From NCBI RefSeq assembly GCF_950023065.1, contig NC_088678.1, positions 28,758,580-28,822,579 of the forward strand: 64,000 bases of DNA, in the 5' to 3' direction. Positions 1-9,930 of the stretch are shown here, piece by piece; positions within the stretch are counted from its first letter, which is position 1; each line of letters opens with the position of its first letter. The translations under genes and the position numbers were made by a program. Source of the DNA: Planococcus citri. Taxonomy: Eukaryota; Arthropoda; Insecta; Hemiptera; Pseudococcidae. Below the pieces are notes generated by a model, which was given only the letters and a program-made list of their open reading frames with translations, did no database searches and was not told the origin of the DNA.

Positions 1-944
1 AACGTCGCGTCTCTTTCGTAAAGTCGTATTCCGGTTGAGTGAACTTTCGATAGACGATTTTACGATTATGGATATGGTACCCATTTTACCAAGCTTTAAG
101 ATACTATACTTGTACGATGTGTTGTAAGCGTGTGTGTGTATGTGTGTCTTGAAATTGTCGATACTTATATATGTACTTGAAAACCAATATCTTAATCCTA
201 CCCTCTTACTCGGGGCTTGACAATAAGATAAGCTCGAGTAACGAGCTTGTGTTTTTTCGACCGTTATACCATTGATAAGATTGTAAATGTAGGACCGTAA
301 TAACTATGATAAGGAGCTGCCACAAACGTGAATTTTCTTCGGAATTTGGGTTACGTTTTGTTATAGTAGTATAATATGCTGCAGATCGAACGTTATGCAA
401 TTATTTTCTCAATTTGATCCCTTCAACTTTCTCGGTCTTTCTTTTCTGAAGATGAAAACTTGAATGTATGTAGAATTGTAAATAGATTGTGAAAAATTCA
501 GTGATATTATTTTAGAAAGATAAATACTTATGCTGCGCTTTCAAAGACACTCAAAGATGAATTTATCGATGAATGCAAATTTTTTGTCAAATTACACAGA
601 AACTATCTTACAATCAGCAAATAAACCCGAACATAAAAATTTAGTAACTGAGGATGCCTACACAGATTTTTCATCACTTGTTGCAAAATAAAATATTAAA
701 AATGGAACAATATAAAAAAATTCAAGTGTTAAAGGTGCAGTTGTCAAGTCTTTTAACGAGAACGTTGAATTTGTCAACGAATTTTGTATTTTTTTCACGA
801 CGAGCGATATGATCACAGTGATGATTTTTCCTTGTACCTACTATTCATATAAAATTCTGAAAATTATATAATATGCAATCGACTATGGGTACCTACTCTG
901 AATCGAACTATTGAAAAACACTCCCAACACTAGTCAAAATAAAC
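1..944. other. Non-coding DNA, no gene seen
   Basis: No reading frame here looks like a protein. The first 60 bases are CpG-richer than what follows. A short GT/AT alternating run lies at about 128-150. The rest is AT-rich with ordinary A/T homopolymers. Positions 555-635 resemble 3830-3915 and are listed separately. Confidence 0.6.
555..635 (+). repeat. Dispersed repeat fragment, pair of 3830-3915
   Basis: This stretch (gatttatcg-type start, then AGAAACTATCTTACAATCAG) matches 3830-3915 over about 80 bases with scattered differences. The core resembles the 3' tail of dispersed family A (see 12245-12535), but the tail hairpin is missing because the sequence diverges after CAATCAGC. It is probably a related subfamily. 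Confidence 0.5.
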
Positions 945-1330
945 CTTATCTAGAGTGGATCGGGAAAATTGAAATGTTGGAGGATTTTGACCTAATTGAA
1001 TGTATACCTGCATCATGAGTTCAATGGTAGCTCTCGTTCCGGAAATGCCTTTTGTAGGGGAGATAATATATTATGGGTCCTCAAAGAGAAGGAATTTTCG
1101 CAAAAATCGTGGGTTTTTGCTGTTTTTCCTACACTCAACCAGTGTTTGTTTTCTTTGAATGTTTCATTCCTCACACCTCTTTCCTACTCAACCTGCTGTT
1201 AGTAACCGTTAAATCCCAAACAATTCGAGATTATGGTTGATTTCGGTCATTTCCGTCATAATACAAGACCACTTTCAAGTTCTACCGAAGTGCTGAGCAT
1301 TTGAAAGTTTACAAATTTCTGACTTTGAAG
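945..1330 (+). repeat. Partial copy of the long-arm fold-back family
   Basis: Several blocks match the left arm of the fold-back at 42530-43445 in the same order: GTGGATC near the start, then TTGGAGGATTTTGACC, then GGGTCCTCAAAGAGAAGG, then the CCAAGACCA-like block and the CTGAGC...TTTGCAAAT-like block. I see no matching right arm, so this is half an element. It has no coding content. Confidence 0.5.
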
Positions 1331-1435
1331 AGAATTCGTGTTTTGAAAAATTTTTTCTCGTATACCTATTTCGCATTAATTATGCCAGAACGTCGGAAGA
1401 CATAATTTTTGAAACTGCATGAAATATTTTGAAGT

Positions 1436-1473
1436 ATACTTGCTTGCTTACTTGCTTGCTTACTTACTTAGGT
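1436..1473. repeat. (CTTG/CTTA)n microsatellite
   Basis: CTTG and CTTA tetranucleotides alternate about eight times. From here to 2076 there is only AT-rich non-coding DNA. Confidence 0.85.
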
Positions 1474-2149
1474 ACTTTTATATTTACTATGGTATGATGG
1501 TGCAAATTTTTTTGGTCTTTATTGCCAATTTCAATGAGCTTAATTCAAAACACATTTTTTCATAATTTTTTTAAAAATTTGTAGGTAAATAATGATCAAA
1601 AAACTGACATTGCTGTATTTCAAAATATTTCTGCAATTTCAGAAGTAAGTAACTAATATTTTTCGATGTTTTACCATAATGAGAAATATTGCACGAATTT
1701 GTCCTAAAATAATTAGTAATTTGCATATCTATTTTTAATCGCTCAGTGGAACTCCCAAAGTTATCAATTTATTGACTTTCTCAATAGCCATTACGATAGA
1801 ATGGAAGAAATCAAACGGGAACGAATCGCATTCTTTTAGATGAAGTCTTTCAATTTAATCGATATTATATTATTTTCAACATTCTTGAAAACAAATTCAA
1901 CATAGTTATGTACCTATATTATCTTTTTTATATACCTAGGTACAGGTACACATTAAAAATAATACTCTACTGCCGATGATTATGTTCCTTTCCAAGTTTC
2001 TTTATCGTGTACCTAACTATAGCGTCACATAATTATTATTGTGGCGTTTTTTCTGTTGTAATTTCATTCATTTAGAAAATAGAGACGTATAAAATACAGA
2101 ATAAAAAATTCACAATTTCAAAATTCACCGTGTAAATAGAATTACTTAC

Positions 2150-2355
2150 TTTTTTCATTCGCAGAAACACACAGAGGTTCTGTAATTCTATGTCTGTGTT
2201 GGGGTCCGCTAGTGATATATTTTCGTCCTTAGATTTGGAGTAAAAGCGCGACCACGATTTTCCTAGCCAGCGGTCGGTGGGGATAAAAACACAGTTACGT
2301 AGAGTCTCTATCGAAACCCTTGATTTTTCCATATCTTTATCTGGAATTTCGGTTG
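2150..2355 (-). CDS. Exon-like segment, copy 1 (unidentified protein)
   Basis: Read on the minus strand, a pyrimidine-containing tract with a TTTAAC branch-like motif leads to TGCTGTAG, followed by 206 open nucleotides that end in ATGAAAAAA directly before GTAAGTAA, a strong splice donor. The reading frame (68 codons after two leading bases) includes MEKSRVSIETLRNC and ends NLCVFLRMKK. I recognise no family. It could be one of a pair of duplicated alternative exons, or part of a mobile element. The intact frame and flanking splice signals are what I see. Expression and identity are unknown. Confidence 0.3.
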
Positions 2356-2447
2356 CTACAGCATAATTTGTTAAAAATAGAGACGAATAAAATACATAAT
2401 AAAAAATTCACAATTTCAAAATTCACCGTGTAAATAGAATTACTTAC

Positions 2448-2651
2448 TTTTTTCATTCGCAGAAACACACAGAGGTTTGTAAAGCCTATGTCTGTTTTGG
2501 GATCAGCTAGTAATATTGCGTCCTTAGATTTTGAGTAAAAGCACGACCACGATTTTCTTAGCCAGCTGGTTGGTGGTGATAAAAACACGGTCACGTAGCA
2601 TCACTATCGAAACCCTTGGTTTTTTCATATCTTTATCTGGAACTTCGGTTG
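2448..2651 (-). pseudogene. Exon-like segment, copy 2, frameshifted
   Basis: This is the tandem counterpart of 2150-2355, with the same donor (GTAAGTAA) and the same acceptor bases TGCTGTAG. The tract upstream of the acceptor differs and is less pyrimidine-rich. One extra base near 2566 shifts the frame in the middle. Downstream of it the same protein continues (SKSKDAILLADPKTD, then NLCVFLRMKK). A 3-base deletion relative to copy 1 is also visible. Unless the extra base is a sequencing error, this copy cannot encode the same peptide. Confidence 0.35.
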
Positions 2652-2979
2652 CTACAGCATATTTGCTTTAATCAGAAACGCAAGCCCTATCTTCCTTTTA
2701 GGGTTTTAATTCTTGAGATAAAATTTAAAGTAGGTAGGTATTTTTTGGTTTTTAGCAGTGAAATCTATTCTCTCAGAATTTTTTGTTTCTCTCGAGATTT
2801 CAGATAAATTTTCTATATCTAGAAAAATTTCCTCAAGTGATTTGATCCTACTCTTGATCAGATGTTTAGTTCTTCTTGGGTTTGGCAAAGTCAACCATAT
2901 TTGAGGGCATTGACCTCTGAAACCATAAAATTATGTTTGATCTGTGCATGATTGTTTGAAAAATTGAATTCTTCTACAC

Positions 2980-3258
2980 TTAAATGGAGACTTCTCTTTT
3001 GATTATTTTTTCATAGGTACATGAAGAGCTATGGGGCATGGGGCAGTAATCCAAAAAATGTGTATATGGAAGGCCTGGCTTTACTAGTTCATAATAGAGG
3101 CGAGTGTCATCGTTAACACTGGTCATCCTAATTACAGGCGAATCTTCCTTTTCTCTGATTAGAACTTTTATATCTTTGACCCAAACAAAACATATCAAGT
3201 TGTCCTTCCTGAGGTTCCTGGGCATTTTTGAAAATTGTGGCTGTCTCATAGCCCTCAT
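2980..3258 (-). pseudogene. LINE ORF1 remnant, FP25K-like C-terminal domain
   Basis: The 92-codon minus-strand frame contains CFVWVKDIKVLIREKEDSPV, followed by IRMTSVNDDTRL. This matches, from memory of the family, the pattern W-V-K-x-G-x-V-x-x-R-x-x-x-x-S-x-x-I-R-I that ends the first ORF of many insect non-LTR retrotransposons and is related to baculovirus FP proteins. The usual glycine after WVKD is replaced by I. No zinc knuckle or coiled coil lies in the frame. A stop just upstream, and no neighbouring ORF2 on this strand, show that it is a fragment. Confidence 0.45.
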
Positions 3259-3540
3259 AGGTCAAGTGTTCACTCGCATAGATCGGTGTTCACTTATGTT
3301 TCTGAAACGTGGACATTGTAAAAAAAAAAAAAAAAAAATGAACAAAAAATGAGAACTACTTACTCAAAACCCGATGGAAAGATTCATGCTAAAACTGTTG
3401 AAAATACTCAATAAAATACAATTGAAAAATAATCGGAATTCAGTAAAACTGATAAAATCTGAAAAAAAGAGGATTGGGAGGGGGGGGGGTCATATGGTTA
3501 GATAACAGATGAACACAAAAAGTCACTTTCTGGTTTAATA

Positions 3541-3728
3541 CAGGCGCAAGAAGGCAAGGGAAACAGAAGGCTAGGTGGAGGGATGACTTTGGGAAATTAC
3601 TAACTCATCGCCACTTCTAAAGGATTGCCCAAGATGGAAAAGAATGGTGCAGGCTGGGGCCATGAGTGTTATGATACATATCTACCTGTAACACTTGTAA
3701 AAAAAATAAAGCTTTTGATTGATTGAAT
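3541..3728 (+). pseudogene. RTE-like retrotransposon 3' end (5'-truncated)
   Basis: The plus-strand frame reads RRQGKQKARWRDDFGKLLTH, then a TAA stop, then RIAQDGKEWCRLGP. The W-R-D-D and A-Q-D-x-x-x-W spacing is the usual C-terminal tail of RTE-type LINE polymerases. A short UTR follows, with AATAAAGC, and then a (TTGA)n tail, the kind of simple-repeat end typical of RTE elements. The reverse-transcriptase core is absent, so this is a 5'-truncated dead copy. Confidence 0.6.
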
Positions 3729-3829
3729 AGAGGCGAGTTCATCGCATATTTATTAGTTGAGGAAATTCTGCTTTCAAGGATAATGGGTAATTGATATCAT
3801 GTCACATGACATTATCGTAATGCCAGCCA

Positions 3830-3915
3830 AGATTGATTTATCGCTGAATGCAGTTAATTTTTTGTTAAATTACGCAGAAACTCTCTTACAATCAGCGAAT
3901 AAATTCGAACTCTGA
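3830..3915 (+). repeat. Dispersed repeat fragment, pair of 555-635
   Basis: It shares GATTTATCG, TGAATGCA, a T-rich spacer, TAAATTACGCAGAAACTCTC and TTACAATCAGCGAATAAA with 555-635. It lies immediately left of the fold-back at 3955. Confidence 0.5.
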
Positions 3916-3954
3916 AGCCGAAATATTTGGAGAATGGGAGCTCAGGGTCAGCTT

Positions 3955-4570
3955 TTGTGGAGTGACCGCTGCCGCTACAATAGGGTGACCGTTTCAATTT
4001 TTTTTTTTTTTTTTTTTTTTTGAAAATTGGAGAAGGCTTTGGAAAAAAGTTGTGTGTGGACCTCAAAAGACTGCGAGGAAAATATTTTGGATATCGAATT
4101 TTTACCATCACTTTTCTACTGGGGTTTTAAATTTTGAACTTTATATTAAAAATCAAAACATTATTTTTTTTTGTTATGAGTAATGATATTGTTATATTCA
4201 TTTTAGATGCATGAAAACCGGTTTTAAAATTTTCCCCTTTTTTCGTGGGTTTTGCACGACTTACAAAAATGATAGATTTTGGACCAATTTCAAAGTGAAA
4301 AATAACAGTGAAAAAATGTCAAAAACGGCTTTCTCACTTCCAGATGGACATAAATATTACGACGGCCAATTCTCATAAAAAAATTGAATCAACTTTTTAA
4401 AAATGTCAAAATTTGAAACCCTGGTAGAAAAATAATGGAACAGGTTGAAGACTTGAAAAATTTTTCTACAGTCTTTTGAGGTCCCTCTCACAACTTTTTT
4501 CGAATCCCAACTCCAATTTTCCAACAAAAAAAGTCAAAGAGGGTCCACCCTAAGCTACGACACAGCGCAT
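3955..4570. mobile_element. Fold-back (palindromic) non-autonomous element
   Basis: The left arm, from about 3960 (GACCGCTGCCGCTAC, T-run, GAAAATTGGAG, GGACCTCAAAAGACTG, TTTTCTACTGGGGTTTTAAA), returns inverted on the right (TTTGAAACCCTGGTAGAAAA, CAGTCTTTTGAGGTCC, CCAATTTTC, GTCCACCCTAAGCTACGAC) to about 4555. Arms are roughly 150-190 bases with a central loop near 4150-4390. There is no coding capacity. I could not fix a target duplication. Bases 4570-4915 hold nothing I recognise. Confidence 0.65.
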
Positions 4571-5114
4571 CTTCTTTTTTTATCATATATTACAGAATGT
4601 CTACGTAATGTCTGCCAAAAGTTGATATTCAAATCCCCCTTTGACTATTTCAAAATCAATGGGTCTAAATCTAACCAGAATGAGTTTTTTAAAATTCATG
4701 CAATTTTTGGACAATGGGAAGCGTAACTTGAAAATTTTCCACTTTGTCCCTCTTTTTCTCAGGTTTTTTATTTCTTCAGATAAAAAAGGTAACCTTTGAC
4801 AAATCAAAGCATAGCTGAGATATGGTTTCAAAATTTGGATTTTCTAATGAACAAAAATTTCATTGCACTTCTACTTTTTATAAGTAGTTTTTACGTTTTC
4901 ATATAAGACGTTAGTTTTAAAAGATTGCTGAGTTTTTTTTTTTTTTTTTTTTTTTAGTAAAAATTTTCCAATTCCAGGAACACGTCAATGACGTTACAAC
5001 ATATACAAATCAAGTACGCGAGTAGTTACAAATCGAGGTTTTTTATTTTTTTAATAGGTACAATATTTTTCGAGATATTTAGTAGATAACTATTTAGTAC
5101 TTGTTTTACACGGA

Positions 5115-5236
5115 TTTTTTCAACTTGAAGCCAATCAGCGAACAGTTTCATTAAATAGCCAATCAGCATCGACCAATATGGTGAAAGCAAATACAAAAGC
5201 TATCTTGCAATCAGTAATTAGCTTATGGCTTGTTTC
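5115..5236 (+). repeat. Family A repeat copy (CCAAT-rich, hairpin tail)
   Basis: Starts CAACTTGAAGCCAATCAGCG, has a second AGCCAATCAGC, then CGACCAATATGGTGAAAGCA, and ends with the hairpin-like tail TTGCAATCAGTAATTAGC plus TTATGGCTTGTTT. Confidence 0.7.
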
Positions 5237-5849
5237 CATTCAATGAATGGGAATTTTTTATGGTTCTTTAGCATTAAGCAGCTCATTAGTTTTCAATATC
5301 TGAATGCTATTCAGTGAATTGTAGTGCTAATTTGACTATAGTCAATATCAACTGGTGGGTAATGGCCTGTTTCAGTTGAGGTCCGCTTCAATTAGTTGAA
5401 GTCGAAGTCGACTTGATGTTTTTCTTCAATAATTTCCTTAGTGTTTTTTTTCTAGTTTTAAAAATTCTTGCTATCAATATTTTCATCTTAGAATATATGA
5501 TGCCTCAAAAGGCTTGGTTTTGATTTACATAATAATGCTTTTCGGTGTCATAATTGGAAAAATAGACAATTCTAGGTTTATTGCCATTTTTTTGTGACAT
5601 GAATACTTTCGGAATGTGCGATTTCCAGCAAATTTTGAGTTCTAAACAGCAACCGACCTTTCTCAGTTTAAAGCACTTCAAATATTATCCGTCAGTTTGT
5701 CTTGTTGTTGAAAGGGTTAAAATCACTTTTTTTTTCATTTTTGTTTGCAATTAAATGTATACTTATTCAACACAATGAACATAGGTATATGTGAAACGAA
5801 ACCAAAACAGTATTTTTTTTACAAGTGTTTAGTAATGTAAAAACACACA

Positions 5850-5900
5850 AAAACATGTAAGTATAGGTGTATATGTAAGTATGTAAGTATGTGTAGGTAC
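5850..5900. repeat. (GTAAGTAT)n simple repeat
   Basis: Imperfect tandem GTAAGTAT/GTATGT units. Minus-strand translation gives a Tyr/Thr-rich frame that is only a by-product of this repeat. Confidence 0.8.
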
Positions 5901-6031
5901 TTTGATAAGTGTATGTCAGTGATGATGTGACGACTGACGTCATTGACATGTTCTGTACAATTTTTACTAAAAAAAAAAAAAACAAACTCAGGAATCATCT
6001 GAAAATAACGCCTTGTTTAAAACAAAAACTA

Positions 6032-6112
6032 ATTTTCAACTTATAGCCAATCAGCATCGACCAATATGGTGAAAGCAAATGCAAAAGCTATCTTGCAATT
6101 AGCGATTAGCTG
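6032..6112 (+). repeat. Family A repeat copy, short form
   Basis: CAACTTATAGCCAATCAGCA, CGACCAATATGGTGAAAGCA, then TTGCAATTAGCGATTAGCTG. The end is degraded after GCTGA. It lies just outside the right arm of the inverted repeat at 4928-5990. Confidence 0.7.
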
Positions 6113-6419
6113 AGAGGGATTTTTGTAGTTTAAACAATTTATATTACGATGAATGCATGATATTCGTTTCTGTTCAAACACCAAAGTGAGTTATTATTTT
6201 TTACAAAAATCTCAAAATTATGTGCAAAAAAACAAAACCTCTACACCAAAACAAATAAGTACCAATACCCAAACATTTGAGCAAAAAAACATAATATTTA
6301 AGAAAACATAACAAAACCGACAAAATACCATTACCGTTCGATAGATACCTGAATATTTCAAAACTAATTCCAATACCCGAATACGTTTTATTACCCGTCC
6401 CTGGGAATGAGTAGTAGAT

Positions 6420-6895
6420 ATACTTTGGAAAATGAACAAATTTTGTCATTATGAATTTTTGCCCAACTTTAAAATTGAAGGGGCTAGAAACATTTTGAAA
6501 GAAAAAATTGAGAAAAACGTATTTTTGACCTTGGGAAGTTGGAAATGGGTAGTACTTTGGAAAATAAGAGAATTTTGTCGTTATGAATTTTTGCCTAGTT
6601 TTGAAATTGAAGGGGCTAGAAATATTTGTTTCTTTTAAAATATTTCTGACCCCTTCAATTTCAAATTTAGGCAAAAATTCATAATGACAAAATTCGCTTA
6701 TTTTCCAAAGTACTACCCATTCCCAACTTCCCAAGGTCAAAAATACGTTTTTCGCAATTTTTTTCAAAGCTCGATCGTCCCTTGAATTTTAAAGATATAG
6801 GCAACTTGTCCATAAATAACGTTTTTCAAGTCGTACTCGGTTGTATATTCAAATCTGAAATTTTGACATCCACTCACCAGACACCCTGTGTGTCC
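6420..6895. repeat. Inverted/tandem composite repeat, family W
   Basis: Two direct units (from about 6424 and 6545: TTTGTCRTTATGAATTTTTG, TTGAAATTGAAGGGGCTAGAAA) face an inverted unit (6640-6760, CCCCTTCAATTTCAAA, CATAATGACAAAATTC, CAAAGTACTACCCATTCCCA). The right end, ending near CAGACACCCTGTGTG, also matches 48790-49015. A 188-codon minus-strand frame here is only a translation of these repeats. Bases 6896-7110 hold nothing recognisable. Confidence 0.65.
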
Positions 6896-7109
6896 TAATG
6901 AGAAATGAATTGTCAGAATATCTAGTGTTTCAATACATTTCCATCATTTTCCGACACCTTGTGATTGTAATTTGAAATACAACCCGAATAAAAATTATAA
7001 TTTTGCACCGAGACCACAATTCTCTGCTACCTTGCACCTGATGATATCACTCTCCTTTGCAAAATTCAATCCGACAGCATCCTAAATGTAAAATCTAACA
7101 ATAGAATAT

Positions 7110-8062
7110 GCAATTTCGAAACACCGTGTAGGTGGGTGCTATTGCTTCACATGAACTGTACGCTTTCTCGACCCAACAACACAGGTTAAAGTATATTATT
7201 TTACCAAGCTTTTCCCGGTACACAGATGGTTTTCATTTTAAATTTCTGCTGCGTCTTGGAAAGTTAAAGTTAATGGGTAAAGATAGCGTCTTTTCTAAGA
7301 CGCTTGTAACAATAGAACTTGCATTAGACCGAAGACGACGAGGACGACGAAGACGGCGAAACTTATCTCGGAGTTAGTAACGGTTGCTCGCGCTTTTATT
7401 GCAACGAAAATTATAAAAGTCTGTACACAATTGTCGGTAGGTAGGTCGGTCGGTCGGTGGGTAGCTCTGCGATGACTGATCGCTAATATCCCTATATCCC
7501 CCAGCAGCCTGCTGTAAAAATATCTCTTTCGGTCGGATTGGTCGGACGGATGCGGGAATACACCACCTTCGCTGATGCTGCTGCTGTGGTGAATCTAGTC
7601 GTATGAAAGAAGCTGCGAATATCCAACCATGATAAAGGGGCAGATAGGGTATTGAGAGGATATGTGTACATTTGATACATACACGGTATTACACCGACAA
7701 TAGTGTTCTATTAAACCTCATCGTACGAGTATATATACTTAGGTAGTGAACGCCAAACGAAAAGCTAATATGGTTTTGGCGTTTGTATCTATTTGTATCT
7801 TGTGTTTCGGATATATAAACGTTAATTGCTCAACGACGAATACACACCGAGCGAGAGGGTTAATCAAAGTAACCGCACACTTTGTCCGGATACAGAGAAG
7901 AAGAAGAGACAGTGTCAATTCGACAAAATACAGTAATGACGTTACACGATATTGCACTTTCTTGTTCGCCTCCGATTACGCGACAGTGACGATATTGTTT
8001 ACGTCATTGCATCGAGATTCTACACTAGTGGTATATGATGCCTTTTCCTTGTACAGTATTAC
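7110..8062. other. CpG-richer, low-repeat island
   Basis: This stretch has many CpG dinucleotides (a GACGACGAGGACGACGAAGA run near 7333, TCGGTCGGTCGGTGGG near 7446) and none of the window's repeat families. It may be host regulatory or exonic DNA. The only noteworthy frame is listed at 7770. Confidence 0.35.
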
Positions 8063-8111
8063 AGATTTTCACGGTGTCAATTTTTTTTTAAAAAAAATGT
8101 TAAATTGGTAG
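7770..8111 (+). CDS. Possible short secreted peptide ORF
   Basis: Starting at the first ATG, the 113-codon frame begins MVLAFVSICILCFGYINVNC and continues STTNTHRARG. That is a plausible signal peptide: a hydrophobic core of about 15 residues followed by small polar residues. A basic RIQRRRRDS stretch follows. The C-terminal half looks like chance translation, so if real it may be a first exon. No family is recognised. Longer-frame chance alone could produce this. Confidence 0.15.
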   Translation: MVLAFVSICILCFGYINVNCSTTNTHRARGLIKVTAHFVRIQRRRRDSVNSTKYSNDVTRYCTFLFASDYATVTILFTSLHRDSTLVVYDAFSLYSITDFHGVNFFLKKMLNW

Positions 8112-9252
8112 ATGAAATATAAACGAGCTTATGTGTTGTAGATACTTCTCGGGTATACATTTACATATGCACGTGTATACTCTGAAAATCCCCTCCTGCT
8201 TCCCTATTTTTTTTTTTTTCGTTGATTTTATGGCGTTTTTCTAGAACCTAATTCGAGATATTCTACTGAGAATAGGTAATGCTACCGAAGTAGGTTTAAA
8301 AAAGAAAACGTGGTGCATTTTTTAAGAATCCAGTGTGTTAAGCTCGTGGTTTTTTTTCTTTTTTTCATTTTCAATTCCATTGTATACTTGGGTATTTTAT
8401 TCGTCGATATTTTCTTCTCCTTTTTTTTTACCTGACTAAGTATATTTTTACCTATACCAGGTGAAAAAGAGGAAAAAATAACGAACGCGTCGCCAGCCAA
8501 TGCCGCCATTTTTCCATTTGTTTTTACTTTAGTATTTTGGTAAAAGTTGCAGCATTTGTTTCCGGAAAGCGATGAACGTAGCCTGGTAAACGAATAGATA
8601 TTACGTTGTCGAATGAGGCTTGAATTTTAAAATACAACTTACCTACCTATATTTAACTTATAGTCTAATAATGTTGTCGGGCGAATTTTCAGCAGATCTA
8701 CGAATAAAAGAGTTGCAAAGAGAACGTACTTTTTCAAGCAGAGTTGACTCTATATCCACCCTGGCGTGTAATAGTTGAAACTTTTCCATACCGGATGTCA
8801 GCATTGATTGAATATTCTACTAGCTTTTGGACACTAGCCCAGAGATCTAATATTCAAAATGCTCGTTTTCTGCTCGGTTTCCCTTTTTACTCTCTTATAG
8901 GTAGTGGATACCATAGAGGTGGACTTGGGCTCGTCTTGTATAGGTACGAGAGGATTAATCGAGAAAAAACGTAGCTTTGTATCTCGTAGAGTCGAGTAGT
9001 TTTTTCTCCCTTTTTTCCCTGTATTTTTATTTACGTCGTTCGTTTGAAAAGTTTGGCAGCTATGTCATAAAAAAGCTTTTTTTTTTGTTTTTGCTGTATT
9101 TGTACCTTTTTTATTATCTGTTCGATATGCCAAAGTGACAGTTATCTTTGGAAAACGCGGTTCGTTTTGGCGGGATTATTTTACGACGTCGAGTGTTGCG
9201 GATGAGACGGTTGATTTTACCTGGTTCGACGACGAATCGAGTGTACGTTATT
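8112..9252. other. Non-coding DNA, no gene seen
   Basis: Mixed AT-rich DNA with T-runs and slightly CpG-richer patches at 8500-8620 and 9160-9250. No motif-bearing frame and no member of the repeat families. Confidence 0.5.
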
Positions 9253-9355
9253 TTTTCCAAGTGTATGTGCAAGTTTTGGAGTAATTTGAAGTGATCGCTA
9301 CTTTGAGTTGTTTGTTTAAAAATTTAGTTTACATTTGAAGGAAATTTACCGTTGA
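9253..9355 (+). repeat. Direct repeat flanking hAT-like element, left copy
   Basis: Matches 11250-11347 in the same orientation over about 95 bases: GTGTATGTGCA, TTTTGGAGTAATTTGAAGTG, TTTACATTTGAAGGAAATTT, ACCG. The two copies lie about 1,990 bases apart and bracket the hAT-like element at 9931-11106. Confidence 0.75.
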
Positions 9356-9930
9356 TGAAGAAATCGAGACAAAATATCTTGTATTGCCTCAAGCTCACCG
9401 GAAATTTATTGTAATTTCAATTCAAAATTCGATTTTTACTCTGCATCGCTAGTTTTTACAACTTTGAGCTTTAATGACTTTTGAACGGTAAATGCTAGCA
9501 CTTTGAGTAAAAGAACATTAGGTATTGTAACGGGATTAAATTCTGAACATTTTGGTGTTTTGAAACACCTACACGAGTATGTTCTCACTTTGAAGGTTAA
9601 AATTTCGGTTTCAAGTGTGCTAATGAACATAACAAGCCGTGAATAAAAATACTCAAATCTTAATAAAATAGTTAATAAATTTTTTAAACTGAAATTCAAT
9701 ATTATTAAAAACATAAAAGATTTACTTTTACTTACTTTTAACATAATTGACATGAATTCGGTTCTTTCAACTTTAAGCTGTTTTGTGAATTTTTACATCT
9801 TTGATGTGTACTTAGGTCAAGTAATAAAATTTTAAATTTTACAGCAATGTTTGCATTGAATTTTGATTGCAAAATTGAGCTCATTGTGACGTCACAAATT
9901 GCATTCTTTGCTTTATTTGAAGTTGAAAAG

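Larger units (their letters stand above)
2077..2670 (-). repeat. Two-copy tandem duplication, about 299-bp unit
   Basis: Unit 1 (2077-2375) and unit 2 (2376-2670) both begin AATAGAGACG and both carry the same exon-like segment on the minus strand. The 70 bases below each candidate splice donor are almost identical. The exon-like part has clearly more substitutions, a 3-base length difference and a 1-base difference. That is the reverse of what purifying selection on the exon would give. Confidence 0.8.
4928..5990. mobile_element. Long terminal-inverted-repeat element, about 1.06 kb
   Basis: The left end has CTGAG, a long T-run, AGTAAAAATT and GTCAATGACGTTA. The right end has the inverse: TGACGTCATTGAC, AATTTTTACT, an A-run and CTCAG. 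The interior includes one family A repeat (5115-5236) and no transposase. Fold-back structure and poly-T/A near the ends are directly visible. The superfamily is unknown. Confidence 0.5.

Noticed and set aside
3092..3745. AATAGAGGCGAGT at 3092-3104 and 3726-3738 as a target duplication around an RTE insertion
   Set aside because: The left copy lies inside the continuous ORF1-like frame 2980-3258, which would have to be interrupted by the insertion; it is not.
5767..5985. Tyr/Thr-rich minus-strand frame
   Set aside because: Produced by the GTAAGTAT simple repeat.
6201..6767. 188-codon minus-strand frame
   Set aside because: It is a translation of the inverted/tandem family W repeat; the same peptide phrases recur because the DNA repeats, and there is no domain or codon signal.
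9436..9753. 105-codon minus-strand frame
   Set aside because: AT-driven composition, no motif, no splice or initiation context.
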